Assembly: GCA_937871805.1 (NCBI GenBank)
Contig: CALMQB010000002.1
Location: 1 to 64,000 of the forward strand
DNA: 64,000 nucleotides
From: an uncultured Candidatus Saccharibacteria bacterium
Lineage (GTDB): Bacteria; Patescibacteriota; Saccharimonadia; Saccharimonadales; HK-STAS-PATE-42
Direction: 5' to 3'
The notes under the pieces are model-generated. The model saw nothing but the letters and a program-made list of their open reading frames with translations. It searched no databases and was not told the origin of the DNA. Position numbers and translations under genes: made by a program. Each line of letters begins with the position of its first letter. Position 1 is the first letter of the stretch. Positions 24,721 to 32,647 of the stretch are shown here, in pieces.

Positions 24721-24967
24721 TGCTAAAAACCTTTCACAAAAAAACACCCGTAATGGTTTATTCCAGAAGAGTGCAACGGATTTTGGGGGTTTAGCCTTCC
24801 TGGTAAGTGGTAACGAGCCGTATATCTGTTACTACCGCGTCCGAGGAATGCTGATCTGTGTGAATGTAAGGTTTCTAGCAGTGACCGAAGTTTGCCGACC
24901 TGAATGATTGCTAAAAAGGCTACCTACTAAACTTAAGTTTAAGAGTGTGAGTATGTCTTAAACTTAA
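24721..24967 (-). promoter_or_regulatory. Candidate structured 5' leader of the polymerase operon
   Basis: A TATAAT on the minus strand (24968-24973) implies a start near 24961 and a leader of about 240 nt before the ATG at 24720. In it, TTCCT/AGGAA (24797-24801 with 24844-24848) and GTGGTAAC/GTTACTAC (24807-24814 with 24828-24835) pair to form a two-step stem with a 13-base loop. No known riboswitch motif was recognised; no LexA-type box (GAAC-N4-GTTC) was seen. Confidence 0.35.
24933..24967. terminator. Inverted pair of the dispersed motif, terminator-like
   Basis: TTAAGTTTAAGA (24933-24944) and TCTTAAACTTAA (24956-24967) pair perfectly over 12 bp with an 11-base loop. It sits 30 bases beyond the stop of the YggT-like gene and probably ends that transcript; a TATAAT for the next unit abuts it. 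Confidence 0.5.
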
Positions 24968-24996
24968 ATTATAGCAAAATAAAACAGCAGAAGCTG

Positions 24997-25347
24997 TTAG
25001 TTTTTATTACTTAGAGTAATAAGCTTAACTATACCCCAACCTAGCAGGGCATAAACAATTGCTGCGACTAAAATTGATGGCTCGAAGACAGGGCTGACTT
25101 GCTGCCCGGCTCGAGCTTTGACAACTCCAAAAATACTATCAAAAGGTGCAGTTAAAATATTAGTTATAGAGTAGATTAAGTTAACGAATCCATTGACTGG
25201 GTTTGCTGCAAAAAGTTTTAAGACAAATCTAAAGGCAAGTAATATTTCGATTAGGCCAGTTACGAACCAAGCAGCGTTGGTAGCTGTTGTTCGATCTTCA
25301 GAACGTGGCTGAGTACTAACTTCGCGGGTTTCTTTTACTTCTGTCAT
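24997..25347 (-). CDS. YggT-family membrane protein
   Basis: 116 aa. A polar head is followed by two membrane regions: AAWFVTGLIEILLAFRFVLK and SILVAAIVYALLGWGIVKLI. LLAFRFVLKLFAANPVNGFV and IYSITNILTAPFDSIFG match the YggT family signature (F-x-x-x-L-x-P-F-x-x-I). YggT proteins are implicated in osmotic or cell-division processes; the exact role is unknown. GAAAGGA 6-7 bases before the ATG is a good ribosome site, one of the few in this window. Confidence 0.85.
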   Translation of the reverse strand: MTEVKETREVSTQPRSEDRTTATNAAWFVTGLIEILLAFRFVLKLFAANPVNGFVNLIYSITNILTAPFDSIFGVVKARAGQQVSPVFEPSILVAAIVYALLGWGIVKLITLSNKN

Positions 25348-25517
25348 AAAAATCCTTTCTTTTTATGGTAAAGATTGTACACTAAACAGTATTTAAAGTT
25401 CTTCAAAATGCGAAGCGGCTATTGCTGGCTGTATCTTTTTAGTTTGATCAACCCAGGGAAGGTCTTTTTGATGGATTTGCACTTGGAAAATCTAGGAGGT
25501 TAAGCTTAACTCTAGTC

Positions 25518-26150
25518 TTAAGACTTTGACTTCTTTTTTTGCTTGGGGGTGATGTCAGGTAGTTCTTTGAGTTTTTTTCCTCGATATTGCCAGTAGGCTG
25601 CACCTTGGTACGCGCCGCTCCGGTTCAACTTCCCCATATCTTCGTAGACTTTGAATGTCAAAGGAGAAAGCTTCCAAATTTGGTCACCATATTCGACTTC
25701 ACGCTCTCCTGTAATAATAGCTTTAACCTCATTATCACTAATCAAACTAATTTCTTCGCCGTCCATGATGCCTTTTTCGTAAAAGCTGAATAGTGCGCCC
25801 TGTTTTCGTGCATTAGAAACTTGATCAAACTCCTTTTCTTTATTGATCCTTTCAGGATAAATTACTTTGCCTTCCAGTGATAAGAGGAGCTGCCTTACCA
25901 GCTCCTGGTCTAGGGCAAAGAGCTCGCTGCTGCCTACCTGGTGCTTGTTAAATATCTCGTGCAGTAAGCCCTCTTTTTCGCTGTAGTCCTCCAGTTCAAT
26001 TGCGAAGAATCGCTTCAATCCAGCTACATTGTAGTAACCATTAGCCTCAAGGAACCTCATCCTTTCCTGGTAGTTGACTGTGCCCGTTTTACCAATTTTA
26101 ACTAAACCGGAGACAGTTGTTGTCATTGCGTATACGATACCTTTTGTCAT
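25518..26150 (-). CDS. GIY-YIG superfamily (T5orf172/MUG113-like) protein
   Basis: 210 aa from the ATG at 26150; the longer frame would begin with TTG inside a motif copy and is less likely. The N-terminal domain reads GIVYAMTTTVSGLVKIGKT, then YQERMRFLEANGYYNVAGL, FFAIELEDYSEKEGLLHEIF, and SSELFALD, the layout of T5orf172-type GIY-YIG domains. A C-terminal domain with EYGDQIWKLSPLTFKVYEDM and a Lys tail follows. It is possibly a DNA-processing enzyme. It lies just downstream of tRNA-Trp on the same strand. Confidence 0.7.
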   Translation of the reverse strand: MTKGIVYAMTTTVSGLVKIGKTGTVNYQERMRFLEANGYYNVAGLKRFFAIELEDYSEKEGLLHEIFNKHQVGSSELFALDQELVRQLLLSLEGKVIYPERINKEKEFDQVSNARKQGALFSFYEKGIMDGEEISLISDNEVKAIITGEREVEYGDQIWKLSPLTFKVYEDMGKLNRSGAYQGAAYWQYRGKKLKELPDITPKQKKKSKS

Positions 26151-26183
26151 GCTTATTATTAAACTTAACTCCAAAAAATTCCT

Positions 26184-26260
26184 TGGCAGGGGTGATAGGG
26201 CTCGAACCTACGACACCCGGTTTTGGAGACCGGTGCTCTAGCCAACTGAGCTACACCCCT
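26184..26260 (-). tRNA. trnW: tRNA-Trp (CCA)
   Basis: On the minus strand: acceptor AGGGGTG/CACCCCT, D-arm GCTC/GAGC, anticodon stem CCGGT/ACCGG with loop CTCCAAA (anticodon CCA), T-arm GTAGG/CCTAT with loop TTCGAGC, discriminator G as expected for Trp, and encoded CCA at 26184-26186. The CCA anticodon and use of TGA as stop fit the standard code. Confidence 0.95.
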
Positions 26261-26313
26261 TAACTTAAACTTAATTTTCTTAAGCTTGCTTTAATTGTAG
26301 CAGAAATTTGAGT

Positions 26314-26652
26314 TTAAAGGACTTGGACTCCGTTAAACTTATATTTTTGGAAGAAGAGGATTTTCTCACTTTTGGTGGCGGAAGCTTTAAGTTTAACCTC
26401 TTGTTTTTTGGCATTAATACAGCTGATGTTGGCCTCTTTGCCTGTTGAAGTGTCAGTTATCCCGCCTTCTAGTTCACAGTTTTTAAGCCCATCTAATTTA
26501 GCTGCAGTAGCGGCATTTTGGTTTTGACCACTTTCAGCGAGGCCTTTGTTAACGGCGGAGGTTATCCAAGAGTTTTGCGCCCAAGACTTTCCGAAGACGA
26601 CTCCAAAAGTGAATATTAAAATTACTATGACTATTAAGATAATCTTTTTCAT
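26314..26652 (-). CDS. Small membrane-anchored extracellular protein
   Basis: 112 aa: an N-terminal hydrophobic helix (residues 3-21, KIILIVIVILIFTFGVVFG), then a polar domain with two cysteines (LKNCELEGG and ISCINAK) that could form a disulfide. A single-pass anchored or secreted protein of unknown function. It lies upstream of tRNA-Trp on the same strand. Two dispersed motif copies surround the start codon region and one lies within the gene. Confidence 0.65.
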   Translation of the reverse strand: MKKIILIVIVILIFTFGVVFGKSWAQNSWITSAVNKGLAESGQNQNAATAAKLDGLKNCELEGGITDTSTGKEANISCINAKKQEVKLKASATKSEKILFFQKYKFNGVQVL

Positions 26653-26769
26653 TAAGCTTAAGTTTAATGAATTGGATTCAAAATGTCTAGCAATCTCCTA
26701 GTTGAGTAGAAGTTTAATGTTCTTATGATTGCTTAAAGTTAGCTATTCTGTTATCGTTTAAACTTAATT

Positions 26770-26991
26770 ATGGGAGAAGTAGTCACGATAAACAGGCCTA
26801 TTGATTTAGGGATTCATCCAGGAACGAATGCCCGGCTTGTTTTGCCGGAGAGAAAAGAGCCGCTTGTCCCTTCTGCCCTGCCACCTTCGCCCGAACTTGT
26901 TAAGAACCTGCGACGAGCAGGAAAAGTAACCACTTTTGCATTGCTTGGTTTTGGAGCCTATAAGTTAGCGAAAAAAGGTTTAACCACTTAA
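26770..26991 (+). CDS. Small C-tail-anchored membrane protein
   Basis: A 73-aa protein that is polar and Pro-rich at the start (DLGIHPGTNARLVLP, ALPPSPELVKNLRRAGK) with one short hydrophobic segment near the end (VTTFALLGFGAYKLAKK). Function unknown. A dispersed motif copy sits directly before the start codon (26758-26767). It is convergent with the next gene, ending 6 bases from it. Confidence 0.55.
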   Translation: MGEVVTINRPIDLGIHPGTNARLVLPERKEPLVPSALPPSPELVKNLRRAGKVTTFALLGFGAYKLAKKGLTT

Positions 26992-26997
26992 GTTTAC

Positions 26998-27654
26998 CTA
27001 AGTCTTATCAGAAAACTGTTCATCTATAAATCTTAAGATTTCAGTCCTGTATTCACCCATAGAATTATTACAAATTAAACGCGCCATTACTGGAATGTCT
27101 TCAGCACAAAAATTAGCAGTCTTATAAATTTCTGTTTGGTTTGGCAAAAATGATGCGTATACAAGTGAGTCAGCTCCATTCGAGGTGGGCTTGGTATAGA
27201 TTCCGGTTCCACCCGTTGTGCTTAGCACTCCAGGTCGAACCGGTCTGGGGTCTACCAAACAAGACAGCGGACCGACAGCCTGGTTAAATCTTGTTAATTC
27301 TTCTCCGCGAGCGATTTTATCTAGCCCAATTCTTCTGGTCACGTCGTGAGTAGGAGTATCGCATTGTGAGTCTTCTAGGATTATTTGCCCGGCATCAATT
27401 ATGATTTTACTTATCTTTTCTTCTGGTGTTTTAACCCTTCTTAAAAATCCCACACAGGCAGCAAGCATTATTACATCGTTGCTGTGCGCTAACCCGAAGC
27501 AGGTTGACGTACCGTCGTTTGCGCTAGGCTTGTGGCCTATGGGACCATCCCAGGTTGCCATAAAAATATCTCCGTGACCAAAATATTCAAGCTGTAGGCA
27601 GCGCTCTGAACCTAGTTGTGTTTCTGGGAGTCTAGCTTTTTGAGGAGTATACAT
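26998..27654 (-). CDS. Unknown 218-aa protein of the leaderless cluster
   Basis: Not recognised. It appears soluble, with strands such as RCLQLEYFGHGDIFMATWDG, a Cys-containing STCFGLAHSNDVIMLAACVG and a helical end (IPVMARLICNNSMGEYRTEI). It follows the paralog pair 27688-28812 in the same direction, separated by 33 bases, and may be a third, diverged member: all three mix GIG/GVG turns with a C-terminal helix. The function is open. Confidence 0.65.
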   Translation of the reverse strand: MYTPQKARLPETQLGSERCLQLEYFGHGDIFMATWDGPIGHKPSANDGTSTCFGLAHSNDVIMLAACVGFLRRVKTPEEKISKIIIDAGQIILEDSQCDTPTHDVTRRIGLDKIARGEELTRFNQAVGPLSCLVDPRPVRPGVLSTTGGTGIYTKPTSNGADSLVYASFLPNQTEIYKTANFCAEDIPVMARLICNNSMGEYRTEILRFIDEQFSDKT

Positions 27655-27687
27655 TCTAAATTGATGAAAGAGGCTTAATGATTAAAC

Positions 27688-28224
27688 TTAAGCGGCTCGG
27701 AGGTCTTCCATTAGCGCGTAGAGTTCATTGACGGCATCAACCATAGAATGGTGTGGGTCTGGGCTAAGTAGGTGAGCGCTATTATTTCGCATTAAATCCT
27801 CTGCATTGGCTGAAGGATAAGGCATAAACGCTGCGTGGTAAGGACCCATGAGTTGAGTATCTGCTTCTGGGTACTTCAAAGCTACTCCGAGCGTATTATA
27901 GCTATGAGCTACGCCATGCATGGAGTTGGCGTCGACATTATATGCTTGAGCTGCGTGAATTAGTGTGCCTACACCGACACCGATTATTTCTAGGTAGGGC
28001 AGGATAAGTCGTCCCTCCTTATTGCGATTGGCTATAATGTAGGCTCCATTAGACATAAATATTTCTCTAAAATTTATACCGAGCATACGACTTGGTTCAC
28101 TTGAAGTGACTGCGGCTAAGCCCGAAAACGAAAACCTATCAGCCTTAGATACAATGTTAAACCCTGTATTTAGGACTTCGATAAATTTTTGCTTTTGTAC
28201 AATTGGTCTTCTTTGCTGTTCCAT
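27688..28224 (-). CDS. Unknown protein, paralog of the 28240-28812 gene
   Basis: 178 aa. It aligns along its length with the product of the next gene upstream: FIEVLNTGFNIVSKADRF with FFRTVGGGLDIIAIGDTM, RMLGINFREIFMSNGAYII with KRLGVMGRALSSTGNVCFI, and the C-terminal SMVDAVNELYALMEDL with SAMATIAELYAYAVDL. There are no catalytic motifs I recognise. The start codon lies 15 bases after the stop of the upstream paralog. It probably arose by tandem duplication. Confidence 0.7.
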   Translation of the reverse strand: MEQQRRPIVQKQKFIEVLNTGFNIVSKADRFSFSGLAAVTSSEPSRMLGINFREIFMSNGAYIIANRNKEGRLILPYLEIIGVGVGTLIHAAQAYNVDANSMHGVAHSYNTLGVALKYPEADTQLMGPYHAAFMPYPSANAEDLMRNNSAHLLSPDPHHSMVDAVNELYALMEDLRAA

Positions 28225-28239
28225 AACTTTTGAGTTCTG

Positions 28240-28812
28240 TTAGTCTTGATTGGGATTAGGCTGATGTTTTAGACAAAGATCTACTGCGTAAGCATATAGT
28301 TCGGCTATTGTGGCCATAGCTGATTCTTGTGGAGTGTCTCCAAGCCTACTTACATTAGCGTTCCTTTGCATTGCTATCTCCGCCTCTAGTGAAGGGTTTT
28401 CTAAGAAGGCAATGGGATAATAAGGATCCTCTACTACTATCTCACCATCAAAAGTTCTTCTTGCCACTTTAATCGCGGGGTCACTAGTTCTGTCCATGTG
28501 GGGCCCAGTATCAATACTAAGTACCTTCTTAACCGTAATTGGCCCTTTGGTCCCGACTCCGTCGACTCTCAGTGGCAGACTCTCTGGCCCATCTCCTTGG
28601 TAGAATGTGCTGATAAAACATACATTTCCCGTACTGGAAAGTGCTCTGCCCATAACTCCCAGCCTCTTACTTGTCTGACTGGCTACATCACATTCTAAAG
28701 CTCTTAAGGGGGAACCCATTGTATCTCCGATGGCTATAATATCCAAACCTCCACCTACGGTCCTAAAAAATTCTTCGTAGGTTGGTAATTTTGTACCTCT
28801 TCTTGATTCCAT
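28240..28812 (-). CDS. Unknown protein, leaderless paralog
   Basis: 190 aa from the ATG at 28812, chosen because a TATAAT lies only 4 bases before it; the longer frame starting at 28851 would overlap the promoter. Contents: EEFFRTVGGGLDIIAIGD, a central strand-rich part (GPITVKKVLSIDTGPH) and a C-terminal helix ending LYAYAVDLCLKH. It is homologous to the 178-aa neighbour. The fold and function are unknown. It is the first gene of the three-gene minus-strand unit. Confidence 0.7.
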   Translation of the reverse strand: MESRRGTKLPTYEEFFRTVGGGLDIIAIGDTMGSPLRALECDVASQTSKRLGVMGRALSSTGNVCFISTFYQGDGPESLPLRVDGVGTKGPITVKKVLSIDTGPHMDRTSDPAIKVARRTFDGEIVVEDPYYPIAFLENPSLEAEIAMQRNANVSRLGDTPQESAMATIAELYAYAVDLCLKHQPNPNQD

Positions 28813-28816
28813 AGTA

Positions 28817-28822
28817 ATTATA
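28817..28822 (-). promoter_or_regulatory. -10 box giving a leaderless transcript
   Basis: A perfect TATAAT with a 4-base gap to the ATG at 28812. Transcription must start at or inside the first codon, so either initiation is strictly leaderless or translation begins further in. Confidence 0.6.
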
Positions 28823-28985
28823 ACGACTAAGTTAAACTTAAGTATTAACAAGTATTATACTCCAATTTATATATTTGTCAATTGGCGATTGAGTTGTTGG
28901 CCTTTTTGATATTTTTATGGTTAAACAGATGATAAAGAGATGTGGGGCTCCTTTTGGGTACTGAAATAAATCCTGATTACTAATG

Positions 28986-30650
28986 CTACATCCTGCCGGG
29001 AACATCTATTCCAAGTACACCGAGTCCATTTTCTAATAATTCAGAGTAAATTTTAACTATAGCGGAACGATGCTTTTCTTCCTTGCTCCCTATAATCCTA
29101 TTCACTTCATAGTATCTGTTAAACTCTTGGGCTACTTCAAATAAATAGTTACAGATGTAGTGTGGTTGTAAGTTCTTAATAGCAATATTGAGACTATCTG
29201 TATATTCTCCTAATTTTCTTATTATAGCCCTGTCTTCTGGGTTAATTTTGTTTAACTGATTCGGTATATAATCCAATTTACTTAAAATGCTCATGGCTCG
29301 CGCGTGAGAATACTGCAAATAAGGGCCTGAATTCCCATTGAGAGTTACGGTATCTTCAAGGTTAAAGGAGATATCCTTACCAAGGCTATACTTCGCAAAC
29401 GTATACTTTACTGCCCCAAGTGTGACCTTATTTAAAACATCGGGATCATCAACAAGCAGTTCTACCTTGTTCTGGACGGCCTTAAGAACATCGATAGCTC
29501 TCGAGACGTTTCCAAGTCTAGAACTCATTTTTTTACCGTCAGCAAATTTTACTGCACCATTTGTCATATGTGTCATTTTGCCTTTAAGGTCTGGCTTGAA
29601 TGTTTCTGCAGCTGCAAATACTACCCTCATATACTCCTTTTGGTCATTTCCAGTAATTAAAAACCGATGATCAAAGTTATATTCCTCCTCCTCCATCCAT
29701 ATAACACCAATATCTTTTGTCTCATACGTAGGGAGACCTTTTGAAGTTATAAAAACTCTTGTATGCAGGTTTTTATTCTTGTCACCTTTAAATACAATTG
29801 CGCCCTGCGATGAGATTAAATTACCTTGTTTGAGTTGATTCCTGACGACCTCCAAGCCAATACTAGCCGTTTCACTTTCTGGGTAGTATCTCATCTTCTG
29901 TACATCAATCAATTCATAAAAAGAGTCGAAGTATTCAAAGCACCAGTCACGAGTTGTCCAATAAATTTTAGCAAGTGGGGATGAATGATCTGATACTGTA
30001 TGAAAATTATAAATAGTTTTATTTAATTCATCAATTTCGGTCTTGATCACATCTGAGGATTCGTATTTTTTTGCACCCAATACATAGCAACTACTAATCC
30101 ATTTTGAACGTTCAAATGGGCTCATGCTAATTTTATCGAGGTTCTCTGGGTAGCCTCCACCAAGTTTACTGCGCATACCCCATAAGCACTTGGCAACATG
30201 TAGCCCAACATCACCGCCGAAACTTGTTCTTTGAAGTTTTGCCCCTCCTAACTCCATTAGATTACCTGTAATATCGCCGTATATAGTCTGATAAAGATGC
30301 CCTACGTGGAGTTCCTTAAAAGCATTTGGACAGCTATATTCAAAGACAAATTTTTTATTCTCATATATTTTATCCGGATCAGCACCTATTGCGCGAATTA
30401 AATATTCATCTGAAGCAAAAATATTGATAAAACCAGCACCGTCAACGGTAATTTTTTTAAAAATATTTTTATTTGATAGGTTGTCCACAATATGCTGAGC
30501 AACCGTCTTTGCAGGCAAGTCAATATGATTCGAGACTGTAAAAGAAACATTTGTGCTGTAGTCTCCAAATTTTGAAGGTGGTCTAGTAATTTCAGGCTCG
30601 ATATCAATATCCCAGAGCTCCTTTATTACGACTTTAATATTTTTTTTCAT
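28986..30650 (-). CDS. argS: Arginyl-tRNA synthetase
   Basis: 554 aa from the ATG at 30650; TATAAT 12 bases upstream (30663-30668) argues against the 14-codon longer frame. Class Ia signature: HIGH-type motif in NAFKELHVGHLYQTIYGD, KMSKS-type KKMSSRLGNVSRA, and the ArgRS-specific YLQYSHARAMSIL. The N-terminal additional domain is short but has the GDYSTNVSF segment, and the C-terminal all-helical anticodon domain is present. It lies in the motif-free island, divergent from a GNAT/M20/GNAT/methyltransferase/deacylase run. Whether it is the only arginyl-tRNA synthetase of the genome or a second copy cannot be seen here. Confidence 0.92.
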   Translation of the reverse strand: MKKNIKVVIKELWDIDIEPEITRPPSKFGDYSTNVSFTVSNHIDLPAKTVAQHIVDNLSNKNIFKKITVDGAGFINIFASDEYLIRAIGADPDKIYENKKFVFEYSCPNAFKELHVGHLYQTIYGDITGNLMELGGAKLQRTSFGGDVGLHVAKCLWGMRSKLGGGYPENLDKISMSPFERSKWISSCYVLGAKKYESSDVIKTEIDELNKTIYNFHTVSDHSSPLAKIYWTTRDWCFEYFDSFYELIDVQKMRYYPESETASIGLEVVRNQLKQGNLISSQGAIVFKGDKNKNLHTRVFITSKGLPTYETKDIGVIWMEEEEYNFDHRFLITGNDQKEYMRVVFAAAETFKPDLKGKMTHMTNGAVKFADGKKMSSRLGNVSRAIDVLKAVQNKVELLVDDPDVLNKVTLGAVKYTFAKYSLGKDISFNLEDTVTLNGNSGPYLQYSHARAMSILSKLDYIPNQLNKINPEDRAIIRKLGEYTDSLNIAIKNLQPHYICNYLFEVAQEFNRYYEVNRIIGSKEEKHRSAIVKIYSELLENGLGVLGIDVPGRM

Positions 30651-30662
30651 AATCAAGTGAAT

Positions 30663-30668
30663 ATTATA
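30663..30668 (-). promoter_or_regulatory. -10 box of argS
   Basis: A perfect TATAAT on the minus strand, 12 bases from the start codon; it sets the start at 30650. Confidence 0.6.
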
Positions 30669-30758
30669 GCAATACCCAATTAAAAACCTCAAATAGCATC
30701 GACTAGAGCACTGCTGACAGTAATGATTAATATATTAGTCAATACTGTACATAGATGG

Positions 30759-30764
30759 TATAAT
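30759..30764 (+). promoter_or_regulatory. -10 box of the GNAT-led cluster
   Basis: A perfect TATAAT, 15 bases before the ATG at 30780. The leader would be about 8 nt. Confidence 0.55.
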
Positions 30765-30779
30765 TCTAGTAACAAATAA

Positions 30780-31325
30780 ATGAGTATCCAAATGTCAAGT
30801 AATCAAGTCATCACTTTTAGACACAATGTTCAACCGCAGGAGCTAATAAGACTTGATCGCGAAGTAGCTGAGAAGAGGTGGCAGATGTTACCTATCTTAG
30901 GAAGATATAATCAGTCTGGCATTTGGTATCCCAATACGGTAGCTGCTTTTGTATTGCCGGAAACAGGCTTAAATACAGCGTCAGGACCAGAGCAGGCAAT
31001 TGGCTTCATTGCAAATAAATTTGATTTTGGTAACAATACATATGAAGTAGGTGGACTTGCTGTTTCTGAAGATCAAAGGGGAGCTAGAATAGGAGAGAGG
31101 CTCCTCTCAGAATTACTAGATGGTATGCGAACAAGCTATGGCAGATTTAGAGCACTTGCCTTTGTAAATACTATGAGCGCAAGTCTATTTTATAATAGTG
31201 GGTTTACTGACACTACAGACGTTCCAAGCCAGGCGTTCACAGAGTGTAGAAAATGTCCGATGTTCGAGGAATTAAGTGATGGCGCTAGATGTTGCGATAA
31301 TATAGTTGAGAAAGAAGTAATATAA
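30780..31325 (+). CDS. GNAT N-acyltransferase with C-terminal Cys motif
   Basis: 181 aa. The acetyl-CoA-binding core is clear: YEVGGLAVSEDQRGARIGER (motif A, Q-R-G-x-R-I-G) and RALAFVNTMSASLFYNSGF (motif B). The C-terminus adds TECRKCPMFEELSDGARCC, a C-x2-C ... CC arrangement likely to bind zinc. It starts the plus-strand island cluster, 12 bases before the M20 peptidase gene. The substrate could be an amino acid, a peptide N-terminus or an aminoacyl-tRNA. A second GNAT with the same tail lies three genes on. Confidence 0.8.
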   Translation: MSIQMSSNQVITFRHNVQPQELIRLDREVAEKRWQMLPILGRYNQSGIWYPNTVAAFVLPETGLNTASGPEQAIGFIANKFDFGNNTYEVGGLAVSEDQRGARIGERLLSELLDGMRTSYGRFRALAFVNTMSASLFYNSGFTDTTDVPSQAFTECRKCPMFEELSDGARCCDNIVEKEVI

Positions 31326-31337
31326 AAAAGTTAAATT

Positions 31338-32375
31338 ATGGATAAGATTAGTAAAAAAGCATTGAAATGGCTAGTGGAAACTGACACTGTTAGTCCTAAT
31401 GACTTTCCTGCTATTGATAAGTTCTTAGACTACCTTTTATCAAATTTTGAGAATTTAGAGATTCAAAAGGGTGCGGGGTATTTGTGGCTTAAGATAAAGG
31501 GGCTGGATAGTTCAAGGTGTACCATTTTAAATGGTCACATTGACACCGTACCTGCGGGAGATATTGAACTTTGGGATACTGACCCCTTTAAGCTGGTAGC
31601 TTCAGCTGATAAATCAAAATACTACGGGCTCGGTGTTACAGATATGAAGGCCGGTTTGGCGGTAATGTGTTATGTGCTCAATTTTACAGTTGCAGTTAAG
31701 CCAAAAAATGATATCTATATCACCGTAGTCGCCAGGGAGGAGATAGATGGTCAAGGTTCAAAAAACCTAACTCAAAACAAGCTTTTTAAAGACACAATAA
31801 GTAGCTATCAAGAAAAAGAATGCATAATATTAGAGCCTACAAACTCAACTTGGTGGGGGGATTCACATAGAGGTAATATATTTACAACAGTTAATATACA
31901 CTCAGGCAATATAGAAATTGCACTAAATAAATATGTAGATTTTTATAAGAAGATTCGAGCGCTAGAGCAGGAGGTGGGAGAAAATGCTGATAACGCCAAA
32001 CTAAAACCGACCCTGAGTATTACCAACATTGATTACAGAAATAATATATTGGAGATCCTACTAGACTGCAGAACTACTGCGTTTGACCATGAACAGATAC
32101 TAAAATTTATAAAATCACTTCCAAGCTACGAGCTAGTTGAAGATCTTGCTCCTGGTGTTCATTTTGATTCTCGAATATCGAGACACTTAACAAATGTAAA
32201 TATAGCTAAAAAAGAATTTGTAGGCGCTACCGATATGCCATATTTTAATGCAATGGACGTTCCAACCGTAATATATGGTCCAGGTTCTGTAGAAAAAATG
32301 CACTTAGCAAATGAATACTTGGAAGTAGCTCAGTATGATGAGTGTTTAAAAAATATAATCGAGTACATATGTTAG
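31338..32375 (+). CDS. M20 metallopeptidase/deacylase (ArgE/DapE-like)
   Basis: 345 aa with the di-zinc site residues: His67 and Asp69 in NGHIDTVPAGD, Asp102 in GLGVTDMKAG, general base Glu134 and Glu135 in AREEIDG, a Glu in ILEPTN and a C-terminal His in KMHLANEY. The dimerisation domain between them is short but present. M20 enzymes remove acyl groups from amino acids (acetylornithine, succinyl-diaminopimelate) or cleave small peptides. Pairing with GNATs suggests an acyl protect/deprotect step. The next gene overlaps its stop (ATG at 32369). Confidence 0.85.
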   Translation: MDKISKKALKWLVETDTVSPNDFPAIDKFLDYLLSNFENLEIQKGAGYLWLKIKGLDSSRCTILNGHIDTVPAGDIELWDTDPFKLVASADKSKYYGLGVTDMKAGLAVMCYVLNFTVAVKPKNDIYITVVAREEIDGQGSKNLTQNKLFKDTISSYQEKECIILEPTNSTWWGDSHRGNIFTTVNIHSGNIEIALNKYVDFYKKIRALEQEVGENADNAKLKPTLSITNIDYRNNILEILLDCRTTAFDHEQILKFIKSLPSYELVEDLAPGVHFDSRISRHLTNVNIAKKEFVGATDMPYFNAMDVPTVIYGPGSVEKMHLANEYLEVAQYDECLKNIIEYIC

Positions 32376-32632
32376 TAAAAATAAAATGTAACTTTGATAC
32401 TGGCCACGGGAGTGTCCCTTCTAATATAGTTAGGAAGAGTGCAACCTTACTTTTTGAAATAACTAAAGTATTAGGTCAGACGGTTAAAATTATAGATCTG
32501 GATGGTGGAAAAGACTTAAAACATAATAAATTTCAGAGTAGTTATATTTTGACTCTTTGTTTCAGTCCAGACGAGCTTTCAGCGGTTGAGAAATGCTTCA
32601 CAAAAAATTGTAAAAGTTATATATTATTATAA
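32369..32632 (+). CDS. Unknown 87-aa protein coupled to the M20 gene
   Basis: The start is taken as the ATG at 32369, which overlaps the M20 stop codon; a longer frame from 32342 would overlap by 34 bases. The product begins MLVKIKCNFDTGHGSVPSN and continues with helix NIVRKSATLLFEITKVLG, strand VKIIDLDGG and strand SSYILTLCFSP, a small alpha/beta fold resembling none I can name. Strong coupling suggests it acts with the M20 enzyme. Confidence 0.6.
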   Translation: MLVKIKCNFDTGHGSVPSNIVRKSATLLFEITKVLGQTVKIIDLDGGKDLKHNKFQSSYILTLCFSPDELSAVEKCFTKNCKSYILL

Positions 32633-32647
32633 CTAAAATATAGTAGT

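Noticed and set aside
28986-30650. Reading the arginyl-tRNA synthetase as a pseudogene or paralogous fragment
   Set aside because: Both catalytic signatures (HVGH, KMSSR) and the ArgRS-specific YSHAR segment are intact and the length is close to normal.
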